Of a stretch of DNA of 64,000 bases, positions 40,621-48,087 are shown one piece after another. The notes under the pieces are model-generated. The model did no database searches and was not told the origin of the DNA. It saw nothing but the letters and a program-made list of their open reading frames with translations. The stretch's first letter is position 1. Each line of letters opens with the position of its first letter. Source of the stretch: Schaalia sp. HMT-172 (GTDB lineage Bacteria; Actinomycetota; Actinomycetes; Actinomycetales; Actinomycetaceae); assembly GCF_030644365.1 (NCBI RefSeq), contig NZ_CP130058.1, positions 248,001 to 312,000 on the forward strand, in the 5' to 3' direction. A program made the translations under genes and the position numbers.

Positions 40621-41445
40621 TCAGGCGTCTGGGTCCTGCCCACGCAGGAGCGCGCGCACCACATCGACGCCGGTCTCGGTGCCGAGAACGCGCCGCCGCC
40701 GGGGGTTGGAGGCGAAATAGTCAATGAGTCGCTCGAAGGCGATGTAGGAGAGTCCCGGATCCTTGAGACGCAGCCACATGACACCTTCCTCGCCATCCGA
40801 GGTCCAGTGGATGGCGGTCATGCCCTTGACGGTCTCGCCCACGCAGGTCACATCACACCAGTCCGCCATCCTGATCCGAGGAAGAATGTCTTTCTCGGCG
40901 AAGGCGAAACCCTCGGGGATGAGAATGAACTTCTGCGACTTGACGTCGCGCGGTTGTGGAAAGTACAGATACGTCTGTTTCACGAGAAGGGAAACGATAA
41001 GGAGGAACGCCCAGAGTGACATGAGAAAACCACTCTTGGGGCTCCAGGAGAATGAGAGGGGAATGAGCGAGATCAAAACGCCGCTCACTCCCCATGTGAA
41101 GCCGGCGAGCCGCATGCGACCAAAAGTGGTGTCTCCGGTGATCAACAGCTCGGTGACCGTGCGGTCCTTCTCGCGCGTCGTGGTGGCAGTGACACTCGGC
41201 GGGCGGCAGGGTGCGCGCGCGTAGGCAACGGCGGCTGGAATGAAGGCGACGAGGAGAATGCAGACGATAGTGAGCCCGTAACGCAGGCTGAGGGCGGGGA
41301 AACCGAGTGTGATGAGGGCGACGAGAATAAGTGCTGCCGCGACTCCAATGGCGTAGAAGCACGCGGGGGCGATCCATGCTCGTCGCATGATGGCGTCGGC
41401 TTGTGCTGGGGTGAGAGGACGGCGGATGAGCGTCAGGGGGAGCAT
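40621..41445 (-). CDS. Membrane protein of a three-member local family (M2)
   Basis: This 274-residue protein has helix pairs at about 28-75 and 120-160 (FYAIGVAAALILVALITL; GLTIVCILLVAFIPAAV; GFLMSLWAFLLIVSLLV) and a cytosolic end with KFILIPEGFAFAEKD, GVMWLRLKDPGLSYIAFERLIDYFASNPRRRRVLG and TGVDVVRALL. The last part is homologous to the ends of M1 and M3. It starts five bases after the M1 stop, so it is in an operon with the IS-disrupted M1 and may be affected by polarity. Function unknown. Confidence 0.7.
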   Translation of the reverse strand: MLPLTLIRRPLTPAQADAIMRRAWIAPACFYAIGVAAALILVALITLGFPALSLRYGLTIVCILLVAFIPAAVAYARAPCRPPSVTATTTREKDRTVTELLITGDTTFGRMRLAGFTWGVSGVLISLIPLSFSWSPKSGFLMSLWAFLLIVSLLVKQTYLYFPQPRDVKSQKFILIPEGFAFAEKDILPRIRMADWCDVTCVGETVKGMTAIHWTSDGEEGVMWLRLKDPGLSYIAFERLIDYFASNPRRRRVLGTETGVDVVRALLRGQDPDA

Positions 41446-41584
41446 GCGCCTAGCCTGCCGTCAGGATGTCGGTGACGAGCTGCGGTCCCTGCGGTGTTCC
41501 GAGCGTTGCTCGATCCTCGGGATGGGCGACAAAGTGGTTGATGAGACGCGCGAGTTGCCAGTAGCAGATGGGCATCCCCTTCAT

Positions 41585-41592
41585 ATCGAAAA
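41585..41592. repeat. Target-site duplication, left copy
   Basis: ATCGAAAA adjoins the left end of the IS and is repeated exactly at 43023-43030. Eight bases is the usual duplication length of IS256-family elements. Confidence 0.93.
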
Positions 41593-43022
41593 GAGCCTGT
41601 CAATTTTTCTGTGTATGGGGGTTAGAGGTAGGGGGTGATTCGGTCGGGGTAGGCGGTGGTGAGTTGGGCGAGGGCTTGTTTCCAGTTGGTGGTGGTGTGT
41701 CCTTGGATGAGGCGGGTGTGTCCTGTTCGTTTGTTGGGGGGTTTGCCAGCGTCTGTGAGGCGCTGGGCGGCTCTTTTGTCTTCGATGTTGCAGATGGCGA
41801 GCCACAAGAGTTTGACGGCGGCTTCTTCGCTGGGGAAATGCCCGCGGTTCTTGGTGATTTTGCGTAGCTGGTAGTTCAAGGACTCGATAGCGTTGGTGGT
41901 GTACACGACGCGGCGCAGCATGGGCGGGAACGCCAAGAACGGCGTGAAGCGCTGCCAGGCGCGCTGCCAGGTGGCAACCGTTTGGGGGTAGCGCGCTCCC
42001 AGGTCGCTGGCCGCGAAGTCCTCCAGCGCCCCTCGGGCGGTTTCCTCGTTGGGCGCGCTGTACACGGCCTTGAGAGCCGCGGCGACGCTCTTGCGGTCCT
42101 TGTAGGACACGAAACGCATGGAGGCGCGGATTAAGTGAACGACGCAGGTTTGGACCATGGACTGGGGCCAGGTCGCTTCGATGGCTTCAGGCAGGCCAGT
42201 AAGTCCGTCGCAGCACACGATCAGGACATCGCGTAGGCCTCGGTTGGCCAGCTCGGCGCACACGTGGGCCCAAAAGGAGGCGCCTTCATCGGCTTGGACC
42301 CAGATGCCCAGCACGTGCTTGACCCCCTCCATGTCCACTCCGACCGCCAGGTGAGCGGCCCGGTTCTCCACCCTGTGATCGCATCGGACTTTGATGCGGA
42401 TCGCATCCAGGTAGATCACCGGGTAGAACGCTTCTAAGGGGCGGTGCTGCCACTCCAAGACGGCCTCGCACACCGCGTCAGTGATCGTAGAAATCGTCCC
42501 AGCGCTGACCTCCACGCCCAGGGTGGAGGCCAGGTGATGGCGGATATCGCGTACCGTCATCCCCCCGGCATACAAGCTGATAATCATCGAATCCAAACCA
42601 TCAAGGCGCCGCTGTCCTTTACGCACCAGGCGCGGGGTGAACGAGCCCGCCCGGTCCCGGGGAACCTCGATCTCGAAGGCTCCCACCTCCGACATCACGG
42701 TCTTCTTCGTCGTGCCGTTCCTCGTGTTCGAGCGCGCCTGCCCACTGGCCTGGCCCTTCTCATACCCCAAGTGCTCGGTCAGCTCCGCGGCCAACCCGCG
42801 CTCCAACGCCTCCTTAAGCAACGCCGGCAACAAGCCCTCGCTACCCGTCATCTCGACCTCGCCAGCATCAAGACGCTCAAACAACGCATCCAACGCCCCC
42901 GAGCGACGAAGCTCCTCCACCGTCTCACGCCCACTAGCGCGAGCCACAACAACATCATCATCATTCATCATGCATCAATCCTTTCAAACAAAAGACGGAT
43001 ACACAGACAATTAAACACGCCC
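41593..43022. mobile_element. IS256-family insertion sequence, complete, 1,430 bp
   Basis: Both ends are defined: the left end GAGCCTGTCAATTTTTCTGTGTAT and the inverted right end GGGCGTGTTTAATTGTCTGTGTAT agree at about 18 of 24 positions, and both abut the ATCGAAAA duplication. It contains one complete transposase gene. The exact flanking duplication and the recoverable host reading frame indicate a recent insertion into M1. Confidence 0.93.
41622..42971 (-). CDS. IS256-family (Mutator-type) transposase
   Basis: This 449-residue DDE transposase has an N-terminal helical part (EGLLPALLKEALERGLAAELTEHLGYEKG), the DNA-binding stretch EVPRDRAGSFTPRLVRKGQRR, and the catalytic acids in VIYLDAIRIKV, VLIVCCDGLTG and TTNAIESLNYQLRK, the last being the Mutator-family signature. 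It is somewhat longer than many IS256 transposases but has no frame break, so it should be active. AAAGGA lies upstream of the ATG. Confidence 0.95.
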   Translation of the reverse strand: MMNDDDVVVARASGRETVEELRRSGALDALFERLDAGEVEMTGSEGLLPALLKEALERGLAAELTEHLGYEKGQASGQARSNTRNGTTKKTVMSEVGAFEIEVPRDRAGSFTPRLVRKGQRRLDGLDSMIISLYAGGMTVRDIRHHLASTLGVEVSAGTISTITDAVCEAVLEWQHRPLEAFYPVIYLDAIRIKVRCDHRVENRAAHLAVGVDMEGVKHVLGIWVQADEGASFWAHVCAELANRGLRDVLIVCCDGLTGLPEAIEATWPQSMVQTCVVHLIRASMRFVSYKDRKSVAAALKAVYSAPNEETARGALEDFAASDLGARYPQTVATWQRAWQRFTPFLAFPPMLRRVVYTTNAIESLNYQLRKITKNRGHFPSEEAAVKLLWLAICNIEDKRAAQRLTDAGKPPNKRTGHTRLIQGHTTTNWKQALAQLTTAYPDRITPYL

Positions 43023-43030
43023 ATCGAAAA
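43023..43030. repeat. Target-site duplication, right copy
   Basis: The second exact ATCGAAAA copy, adjoining the right IS end and continuing into the 5' part of the interrupted gene. Confidence 0.93.
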
Positions 43031-43839
43031 CGAGCGCATCCTCGGAGTCTCGGGTGGATACGTGCATCAACTGATGCGACTCCTTGTTGGCGACGAAAAG
43101 CTCGAAACCCTCAATCTGGGGGTTGCGATCCCAACGGATACGTGTCGGGTTGTCCTGCAGGAGGGGCTGAATCGACAGGTGATCGGGCCCGAGCGTGATC
43201 AGTGGCGACCGGTGGATGCGCGAGGGGCGATATTTGCTTGTTACGAAGAGCGTGTAGGCAAGGAAAGAGAAGCAAAAGCCGATAATAATGCTGGTAATGC
43301 TCTCTGGCCGAACGAGATAGAACGCGACGGAAGCAGGTCCCCATGCCATCATCGCGATGAGGACTACAGGAGAAAAGCGAATCGCCGTTGTGTACGGATA
43401 CAACGTCACTGCGCGATGCTCGACATGGAGCGCAGTTCCCCGGTGGCGACGTACAAAGCGCTCTACTCCGACGTAGATAACGCCAAGCGTGGCAAGTGAC
43501 AGGTAGACAGCGAAAGGAACAGCAAAGCCCGCTGGCATAATAAAGCACAGAAAATAGCTCAAGGCGGTGCCTGCAACCAGCAATAGGATTGGTTTAAATA
43601 GCCGGTCAGCTGCATTGAGTTGTTCGTCTGCCTCGGACACGCTACGCAATGAACTTTCCGCCATCGTCTTCTCCTTCCTAGGTGACATCCCAGCATATGA
43701 CATGCGGTCAGGACGCGCTGGCGGTCCCCCGGCCTCGTCCCCACCGCGCCCCCGGAAGAGCGGGGGATGCGAAACGTGATAGTTTCACCCTGGGCGCACG
43801 CGCGCCGCCGAGCACTCCCCATCCAAGGAGCCCGATCAT

Positions 43840-45189
43840 ATGAGTACCACTCCCGCCCCCCGCAACCGCGTCATCACGCGCCAAGTCGTCGAATGGGCGG
43901 CCTGGGACTGGGGGAGCGCCGCCTTCAACGCGGTCGCCACCACCTTCGTCTTCACAACCTACCTGACCAGCGACGGCGTCTTCACCGACGCTGGGACCGC
44001 CTCAAGCTGGCTCAGCAACGGCATGACCATCGCGGGACTGTTCATCGCGCTCCTCGCACCCATCACGGGTCAGCGCGCCGATCGACGAGGCCGGGGCGGG
44101 GTCTGGCTCGGATGGTTCACTGGCGCGGTCGTCGCCTGCATGCTCGCCATGTACTTCGTACACCCCGAATCGGTGCTCGGACCCAAGGGCGCCCTCATGC
44201 TCGGCATCGCCCTGCTGGGCCTGGGCAACGTGTTCTTCGAGTTCGCCTCCGTGAACTACAACGCGATGCTCAACCACCTGGGCGAGAAGGAGGACCGCGG
44301 CAAGATTTCGGGCTTCGGCTGGGCGTCCGGCTACATCGGCGGTATCGTCCTGCTGCTCATCCTCTACGTGGGCCTCATCGGCACCAACCTGCTCGGCGTC
44401 CCCACGGACGAGTACCTGCCGATCCGCATCTCCATGGTGATCGCCGCCCTGTGGCTCGGCGGCTTCGCCATTCCCGTCATCCTCCACCCGCCGCTGCCCA
44501 AAAAGATGCACACCGGCGGCGACCACGAGTCCATCTTCGACTCCTACGTCCTGCTGTGGCGCACCGTTCGCACCCTGAGCTTCGAGGCCCCGCATACCCT
44601 CTTCTTCCTCATCGCCTCCGCCGTCTTCCGCGACGGCCTGGCCGGCGTCTTCACCTTCGGAGCGGTTCTGGCCAAGACGGCCTTCGGTTTCAGCGCGGGC
44701 GAGGTCATGATCTTCGCGATCGCCGCCAATATCGTCGCCGGCCTGGCGACCGTCGCCTTCGGCTGGGTGGACGACAAGATCGGCCCGAAGAGAGTCATCA
44801 TCCTGTCGCTGTCCGCCATGGTCGTCGCCGGCTTTGGCGTCTTCTTCCTCCACGCCCGCGGCCCCATCGTGTTCTGGACCCTGGGCCTGGCCCTGTGCGT
44901 CTTCGTGGGCCCCACTCAGTCCGCGTCGCGCTCCTTCCTGTCGCGCATCATCCCCGCCGGGCGCGAGGGCGAGGTCTTCGGCCTCTACGCGACGACCGGC
45001 CGCGCCGTGTCCTTCATGGCCCCCGCCATGTACGGCCTCTTCCTGCTGATCGGCAAGCGCCTGACCCCCGCCGGCGAGGACTACACCTACTGGGGCATCC
45101 TCGGCATCATGCTGATCCTCCTCGTGGGCCTGGGCCTGACCATCCCCGTGAAGGCGGACCGCGCCACGCTCCACCACATGGAGGGCTGA
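43840..45189 (+). CDS. MFS transporter, UMF1/Atg22-like type
   Basis: This 449-residue twelve-helix carrier has the UMF1-type opening VEWAAWDWGSAAFNAVATTFVFTTYL, in which the WAxYDWGxSA-like segment is diagnostic. Further marks are GQRADRRGRGGVWL in the first cytosolic loop, VNYNAMLNHLGEKEDRGKISGFGWASGYIGG and the C-terminal GPTQSASRSFLSRIIPAGREGEVFGLYATTGR. Family members are thought to move small solutes such as amino acids; the substrate is unknown. AAGGAG precedes the ATG. It is monocistronic, followed by an inverted word pair and a conserved palindrome. Confidence 0.85.
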   Translation: MSTTPAPRNRVITRQVVEWAAWDWGSAAFNAVATTFVFTTYLTSDGVFTDAGTASSWLSNGMTIAGLFIALLAPITGQRADRRGRGGVWLGWFTGAVVACMLAMYFVHPESVLGPKGALMLGIALLGLGNVFFEFASVNYNAMLNHLGEKEDRGKISGFGWASGYIGGIVLLLILYVGLIGTNLLGVPTDEYLPIRISMVIAALWLGGFAIPVILHPPLPKKMHTGGDHESIFDSYVLLWRTVRTLSFEAPHTLFFLIASAVFRDGLAGVFTFGAVLAKTAFGFSAGEVMIFAIAANIVAGLATVAFGWVDDKIGPKRVIILSLSAMVVAGFGVFFLHARGPIVFWTLGLALCVFVGPTQSASRSFLSRIIPAGREGEVFGLYATTGRAVSFMAPAMYGLFLLIGKRLTPAGEDYTYWGILGIMLILLVGLGLTIPVKADRATLHHMEG

Positions 45190-45201
45190 GCGCCCAGGGG
45201 C

Positions 45202-45233
45202 ACGAGGCCGTCCAGGCGCGCCCCGGCCTCGTC
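45202..45233. terminator. Inverted word pair after the MFS gene
   Basis: CACGAGGCCGT and CCCCGGCCTCGTC face each other across about 11 bases, just downstream of the MFS stop. Confidence 0.5.
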
Positions 45234-45258
45234 CCCGAGGGTCCTGCGCCACACACAT

Positions 45259-45300
45259 CGTCCCCGACGCGACCGAGCATGCTCTCGGGCGTCGGGGACG
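45259..45300. repeat. 42-bp palindrome, copy 1 of 2
   Basis: Twelve-base perfect outer arms (CGTCCCCGACGC and complement) flank an inner near-palindrome around GAGCATGCTC. It lies between the convergent MFS and NYN genes. An identical 42-bp copy is at 49958-49999. Confidence 0.8.
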
Positions 45301-45318
45301 CGTCGTATATTGACCGAC

Positions 45319-45960
45319 CTACGTGTAGTCCTTGCGGTCGCGTGAATGGACAAAGGAAGGCGCACCAAGCGTCGTTCGCCACGTCTGAATCCCAGGTGCT
45401 TGAAGGCGTTTACATCCTTCCCAATGGGCGATTTCAAGGAAACCTGATCGGTCTGTGCGATCAGCGTCGTAGCGTTCGATGACAGGAATCATGTCCGTGT
45501 CGTGACTGGCAAGAATCACCACATCGAACGCGCCGCTAACTGAAAGCTGGTAGGCCGTCAGTGCGACCAAGACATCAATGCCTTTTTCCTGTTTGCGCCA
45601 GTCGTTCACGGCTGAGTCCCACGAGTAGCGGAGGGAGCGATAGATGATTTCAACCCGTGGATCGCGAGTCCATTCAGCTTTCTGCTTCTGCGATCGGTTG
45701 TATGCTTCCGGATCTTTGTGGTTCGAAGGGCACCCTCGAAATACCATGACTTTCGCTAACTCGGCACGAGGGGGTAGATTGGGTTTCTGCGCCATGCGCT
45801 GTGGAGCCAGGGCCTCTTCCCTGCGCTTGATGACTTCTTCGGCGAAAAGCAGTGGATGGATGAGGGATTCATGTTTTGGGATTCCTGGCGGGGTAAAACG
45901 ATCATGCCCAGTCAGGTGCATGTTCTGATAGTCCATGATGACGGCAACAGACGCAACCAT
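45319..45960 (-). CDS. NYN-domain (PIN-like) putative ribonuclease
   Basis: This 213-residue protein starts at MVASVAVIMDYQNMHL (ATG 45958-45960), with AGGAG about eight bases upstream. The NYN fold marks are present: the first acidic strand VAVIMDYQNMH, the central EKGIDVLVALTAYQL, and DVVILASHDTDMIPVIERY, whose Asp residues would bind catalytic Mg2+. NYN proteins are presumed RNA nucleases. The C-terminal 40 residues are unassigned. It stands between the MFS gene and the decayed end of propeller array 2, in the same direction as the array. Confidence 0.8.
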   Translation of the reverse strand: MVASVAVIMDYQNMHLTGHDRFTPPGIPKHESLIHPLLFAEEVIKRREEALAPQRMAQKPNLPPRAELAKVMVFRGCPSNHKDPEAYNRSQKQKAEWTRDPRVEIIYRSLRYSWDSAVNDWRKQEKGIDVLVALTAYQLSVSGAFDVVILASHDTDMIPVIERYDADRTDRSGFLEIAHWEGCKRLQAPGIQTWRTTLGAPSFVHSRDRKDYT

Positions 45961-46072
45961 TTCTTTTCTCCTATGAAAAGGCTCGCCAGTCCCGGAGGAC
46001 GGCGAGCAGCTATGCGCATCATGGTACACCGGAAGCGCGGTGGGAGCAAACTGGTCCAGTTTGCTGAAAAAA

Positions 46073-46408
46073 TCACGAGGTTGAGCTGACCCTGTGAAGT
46101 TGAAGAACCCTTGTTGTGAGGAAGTCTGCGTGTGGTGCCGTGCGGGGATGAACGACCTGAGGGGCCTCGCGCGCCACATCCACCGGGACAACGACGGTGG
46201 CCTCATCGCTCCCGGAGTAGCCGACGGCGGGCTGGGGGTCGTAGGATCGCTGCTTGTCCGCCTGGGGCGTGGGAAAGCTCCGCTGGAAGCTGACGATGAT
46301 GACGACGGCCGCGATGACGAGCAGGACGAGTACGCCGACGCGCAGGGGCGCATCTGTGCGGCTGGCAGGCTTCGCTGCTGGTGCGCTGTTAGGCGTGCGA
46401 TCGTTTAC
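46073..46408 (-). pseudogene. Decayed propeller-family gene with internal deletion
   Basis: The frame encodes a cytosolic lead (NDRTPNSAPAAKPASRTD), a membrane helix (VGVLVLLVIAAVVIIVSF) and the family motif AVGYSGSDEA. It then jumps directly to VVVPVDVAREAPQVVHPRT, which in intact genes lies about 200 residues later (compare VAVPVDEAHQAPQLINP in C3). The tail is out of family. There is no valid start: a good AAGGAGCG ribosome site is followed by GTA at the start position. So a deletion and a start-codon loss have left a relic. Confidence 0.8.
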
Positions 46409-46434
46409 GGGACGCTCCTTCGCTGCGAACGGTG

Positions 46435-48030
46435 TTATGCCTCTGGCTGCGTCGGCGTGAAGGCGATGATCTGGCCGTTCGAGACGCCGACGAGCAGGTC
46501 GTCGAAGGCCCACACGAGGTTCTCCGCGCGATCCAGGTCACTGGCCACGTAGAGGGTCAGGCCATCCAGATCGACGAAGTACGAGGCCATCGTGGAGCCC
46601 TCATTGAGGCGAACGTAGGCCACCGTAGCGCCGGAGTCGGCGCGCAGGTCCGATACCTCGAAATCGTGCTTCCCATACGTGGATCCGAAGTAATCGGGCA
46701 TATTGACGGAGCGCTTGTTCGCTGACGCGGTTGGGTACACGTGCAGTGTCGTGTCGTCGTGAGCGCGGCCCGCGTAGTAGAGGTCATCGTGCTTGAGATA
46801 GACGTAGGCTGTGGTCCACGGCGCTTGGTGGGAGGTGTCCCGCAGGAAGTCGGTGAGCTCCCCCAGCGTCGGGGTATGACCGTCGTAGGTCGGGCGTACG
46901 CCCCCGCTATGGATGTAGTCGGTCTCCACGAAGCGTCCCGTGGTGTCGTAGACGCTAAAGCTTTTCTCCCTCTCCACGACGAGCCCGTCGCTTGCGGGGA
47001 TGAGCGTCGGGGGCTGTGATGCGGCGTTCTTGGGATCCTTCCCGAGGGTCGTGACCGCTCCCGTGCGAGGGTCCACGATCTGCGGGGCGAAGGTGGCTAG
47101 GCGAACGGGCACGATGACGGCGGCCGTCGAACCCTCGCCAATGACGCCGTTCGATGGGTGTGTCACCTCTGAGAACAGCAGGCCGCTGGCTTGTTGCGGC
47201 GAAGTCGCCGCGCTCCAGCGCTGCGTCCACGTGCCCGATTCGAGCACCCATCCGGTGCAGGTTGCGACCGTGTCGCAGGTGACCAGGTTGCCGTCGACGA
47301 CCCCGATGGGTAGGTCGGCTCCCCAGGGGGCCAGGCTCTGGCCGCCGGTCGACTTGTCGACGATGATGCCGCCGATCAGGAGCTGGGTCTCGGTGACGAT
47401 GGGGGCGGGCGCCCTCACGGCGCCGGCGCTGGGAGAGTGGGGTCCGGTTGTGGTCCAGACAGTGACGGGCTCCTTCCCGGAGATGTCGTAGGCGGTCACC
47501 CTCGTGTCAGCGTCGTCCTGCGCGCCCTCGAGCACGGCGTACAGGGTGGTTCCCTCTGTGATCAGCAGCGGCGCGGGTGAATCGTCGTCCAGCGGGATCG
47601 TCCACGCCGTCGCGAGGCCCGACACCCACTGAGGAGACAGCTCGTTCGTGTTGGCTGCCGTCCCGTGGTAGCCGATCGGGGTGGGATCCATTGACGACTC
47701 TGAGGCTGTCGGGGACGGTGTGGGGTCGGGGTCATCGTGGTGGATGTGGCGTCCCGTTGTCGCTGAGCCGACGAGGGTTCCGCTGATGCCGCCGACGGCG
47801 GCCGAGGCGACCAGAGCGGCGACGATCCCGAGCACCTGGAGGGACTTGCGCGCGCGCCGCGGGCTGGCGGCAGCGTCGACTGTCGGCGCGGAAAAGCCCT
47901 GCTGAGCGTTCACCGCAGAGGCGGTGCGGGCGTCCTGAGGCGGCTGGGGCGCCGGGGACTGGGTCGTCGGCTGGGGGACCGGTGGCTGGGTAATCGGGCT
48001 GCCCGTGCTCTGATGATCGTCGTTGCTCAT
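46435..48030 (-). CDS. Membrane-anchored propeller-like protein, subfamily C (C1)
   Basis: This 531-residue protein has a Pro/Gln-rich cytosolic tail of about 65 residues (SPITQPPVPQPTTQSP) and a membrane helix (about 67-90, VLGIVAALVASAAVGGISGTLVG), then IGYHGTAANTNELSPQW opens the outer domain. The cysteine loop is LVTCDTVATCTGW, the later segment is PTLGELTDFLRDTSHQAPW, and the end is AFDDLLVGVSNGQIIAFTPTQPEA. The start MSNDD is six bases after a TAGAAA hexamer. After its stop the same frame reads RRSVP-stop, echoing the RSVR ends of A genes, immediately before the remnant at 46073-46408. Confidence 0.83.
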   Translation of the reverse strand: MSNDDHQSTGSPITQPPVPQPTTQSPAPQPPQDARTASAVNAQQGFSAPTVDAAASPRRARKSLQVLGIVAALVASAAVGGISGTLVGSATTGRHIHHDDPDPTPSPTASESSMDPTPIGYHGTAANTNELSPQWVSGLATAWTIPLDDDSPAPLLITEGTTLYAVLEGAQDDADTRVTAYDISGKEPVTVWTTTGPHSPSAGAVRAPAPIVTETQLLIGGIIVDKSTGGQSLAPWGADLPIGVVDGNLVTCDTVATCTGWVLESGTWTQRWSAATSPQQASGLLFSEVTHPSNGVIGEGSTAAVIVPVRLATFAPQIVDPRTGAVTTLGKDPKNAASQPPTLIPASDGLVVEREKSFSVYDTTGRFVETDYIHSGGVRPTYDGHTPTLGELTDFLRDTSHQAPWTTAYVYLKHDDLYYAGRAHDDTTLHVYPTASANKRSVNMPDYFGSTYGKHDFEVSDLRADSGATVAYVRLNEGSTMASYFVDLDGLTLYVASDLDRAENLVWAFDDLLVGVSNGQIIAFTPTQPEA

Positions 48031-48034
48031 ACAA

Positions 48035-48046
48035 CGTTTCTATCAC
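48035..48046 (-). promoter_or_regulatory. Array-2 start-proximal box of C1 (GTGATAGAAACG)
   Basis: GTGATAGAAACG lies exactly four bases before the ATG. TAGAAA at six bases from the start matches leaderless -10 geometry. Confidence 0.55.
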
Positions 48047-48087
48047 ACCCGCGCGCCGGGCAGTACCGGTTGGTCACCTCGGCGTCG

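Larger units (their letters stand above)
41450..43664 (-). pseudogene. Membrane-protein gene M1 split by an IS256-family insertion
   Basis: The 5' part (43011-43664) starts at MAESSLRSVSEADEQL, with AAGGAG upstream. It encodes two helix pairs (FKPILLLVAGTALSYFLCFI; AVYLSLATLGVIYVGV; FSPVVLIAMMAWGPASVAFYLV; SIIIGFCFSFLAYTLFV) and the PH-like strand region RSPLITLGPDHLSIQPLLQDNPTRIRWDR. It now ends ALVFDGRV, with the last codons supplied by the IS. The 3' part (41450-41592) reads in frame FDMKGMPICYWQL...THLGT-like end, finishing LVTDILTAG, matching the C-termini of M2 and M3. Removing the IS and one 8-base target copy restores one uninterrupted frame of about 266 codons. Confidence 0.88.

Noticed and set aside
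43011-43703. Independent intact 230-residue membrane protein
   Set aside because: Its last residues are encoded by the IS end, and the missing C-terminus is found in frame on the other side of the element.
43767-45482. 571-codon frame overlapping the MFS gene
   Set aside because: Its Arg/His/Pro-rich translation is typical of a shifted frame over a GC-rich gene.
45319-46353. 344-residue NYN protein with a long N-terminal extension
   Set aside because: The extension runs through the remnant locus and lacks a ribosome site; the internal ATG at 45960 has AGGAG and begins the conserved domain.
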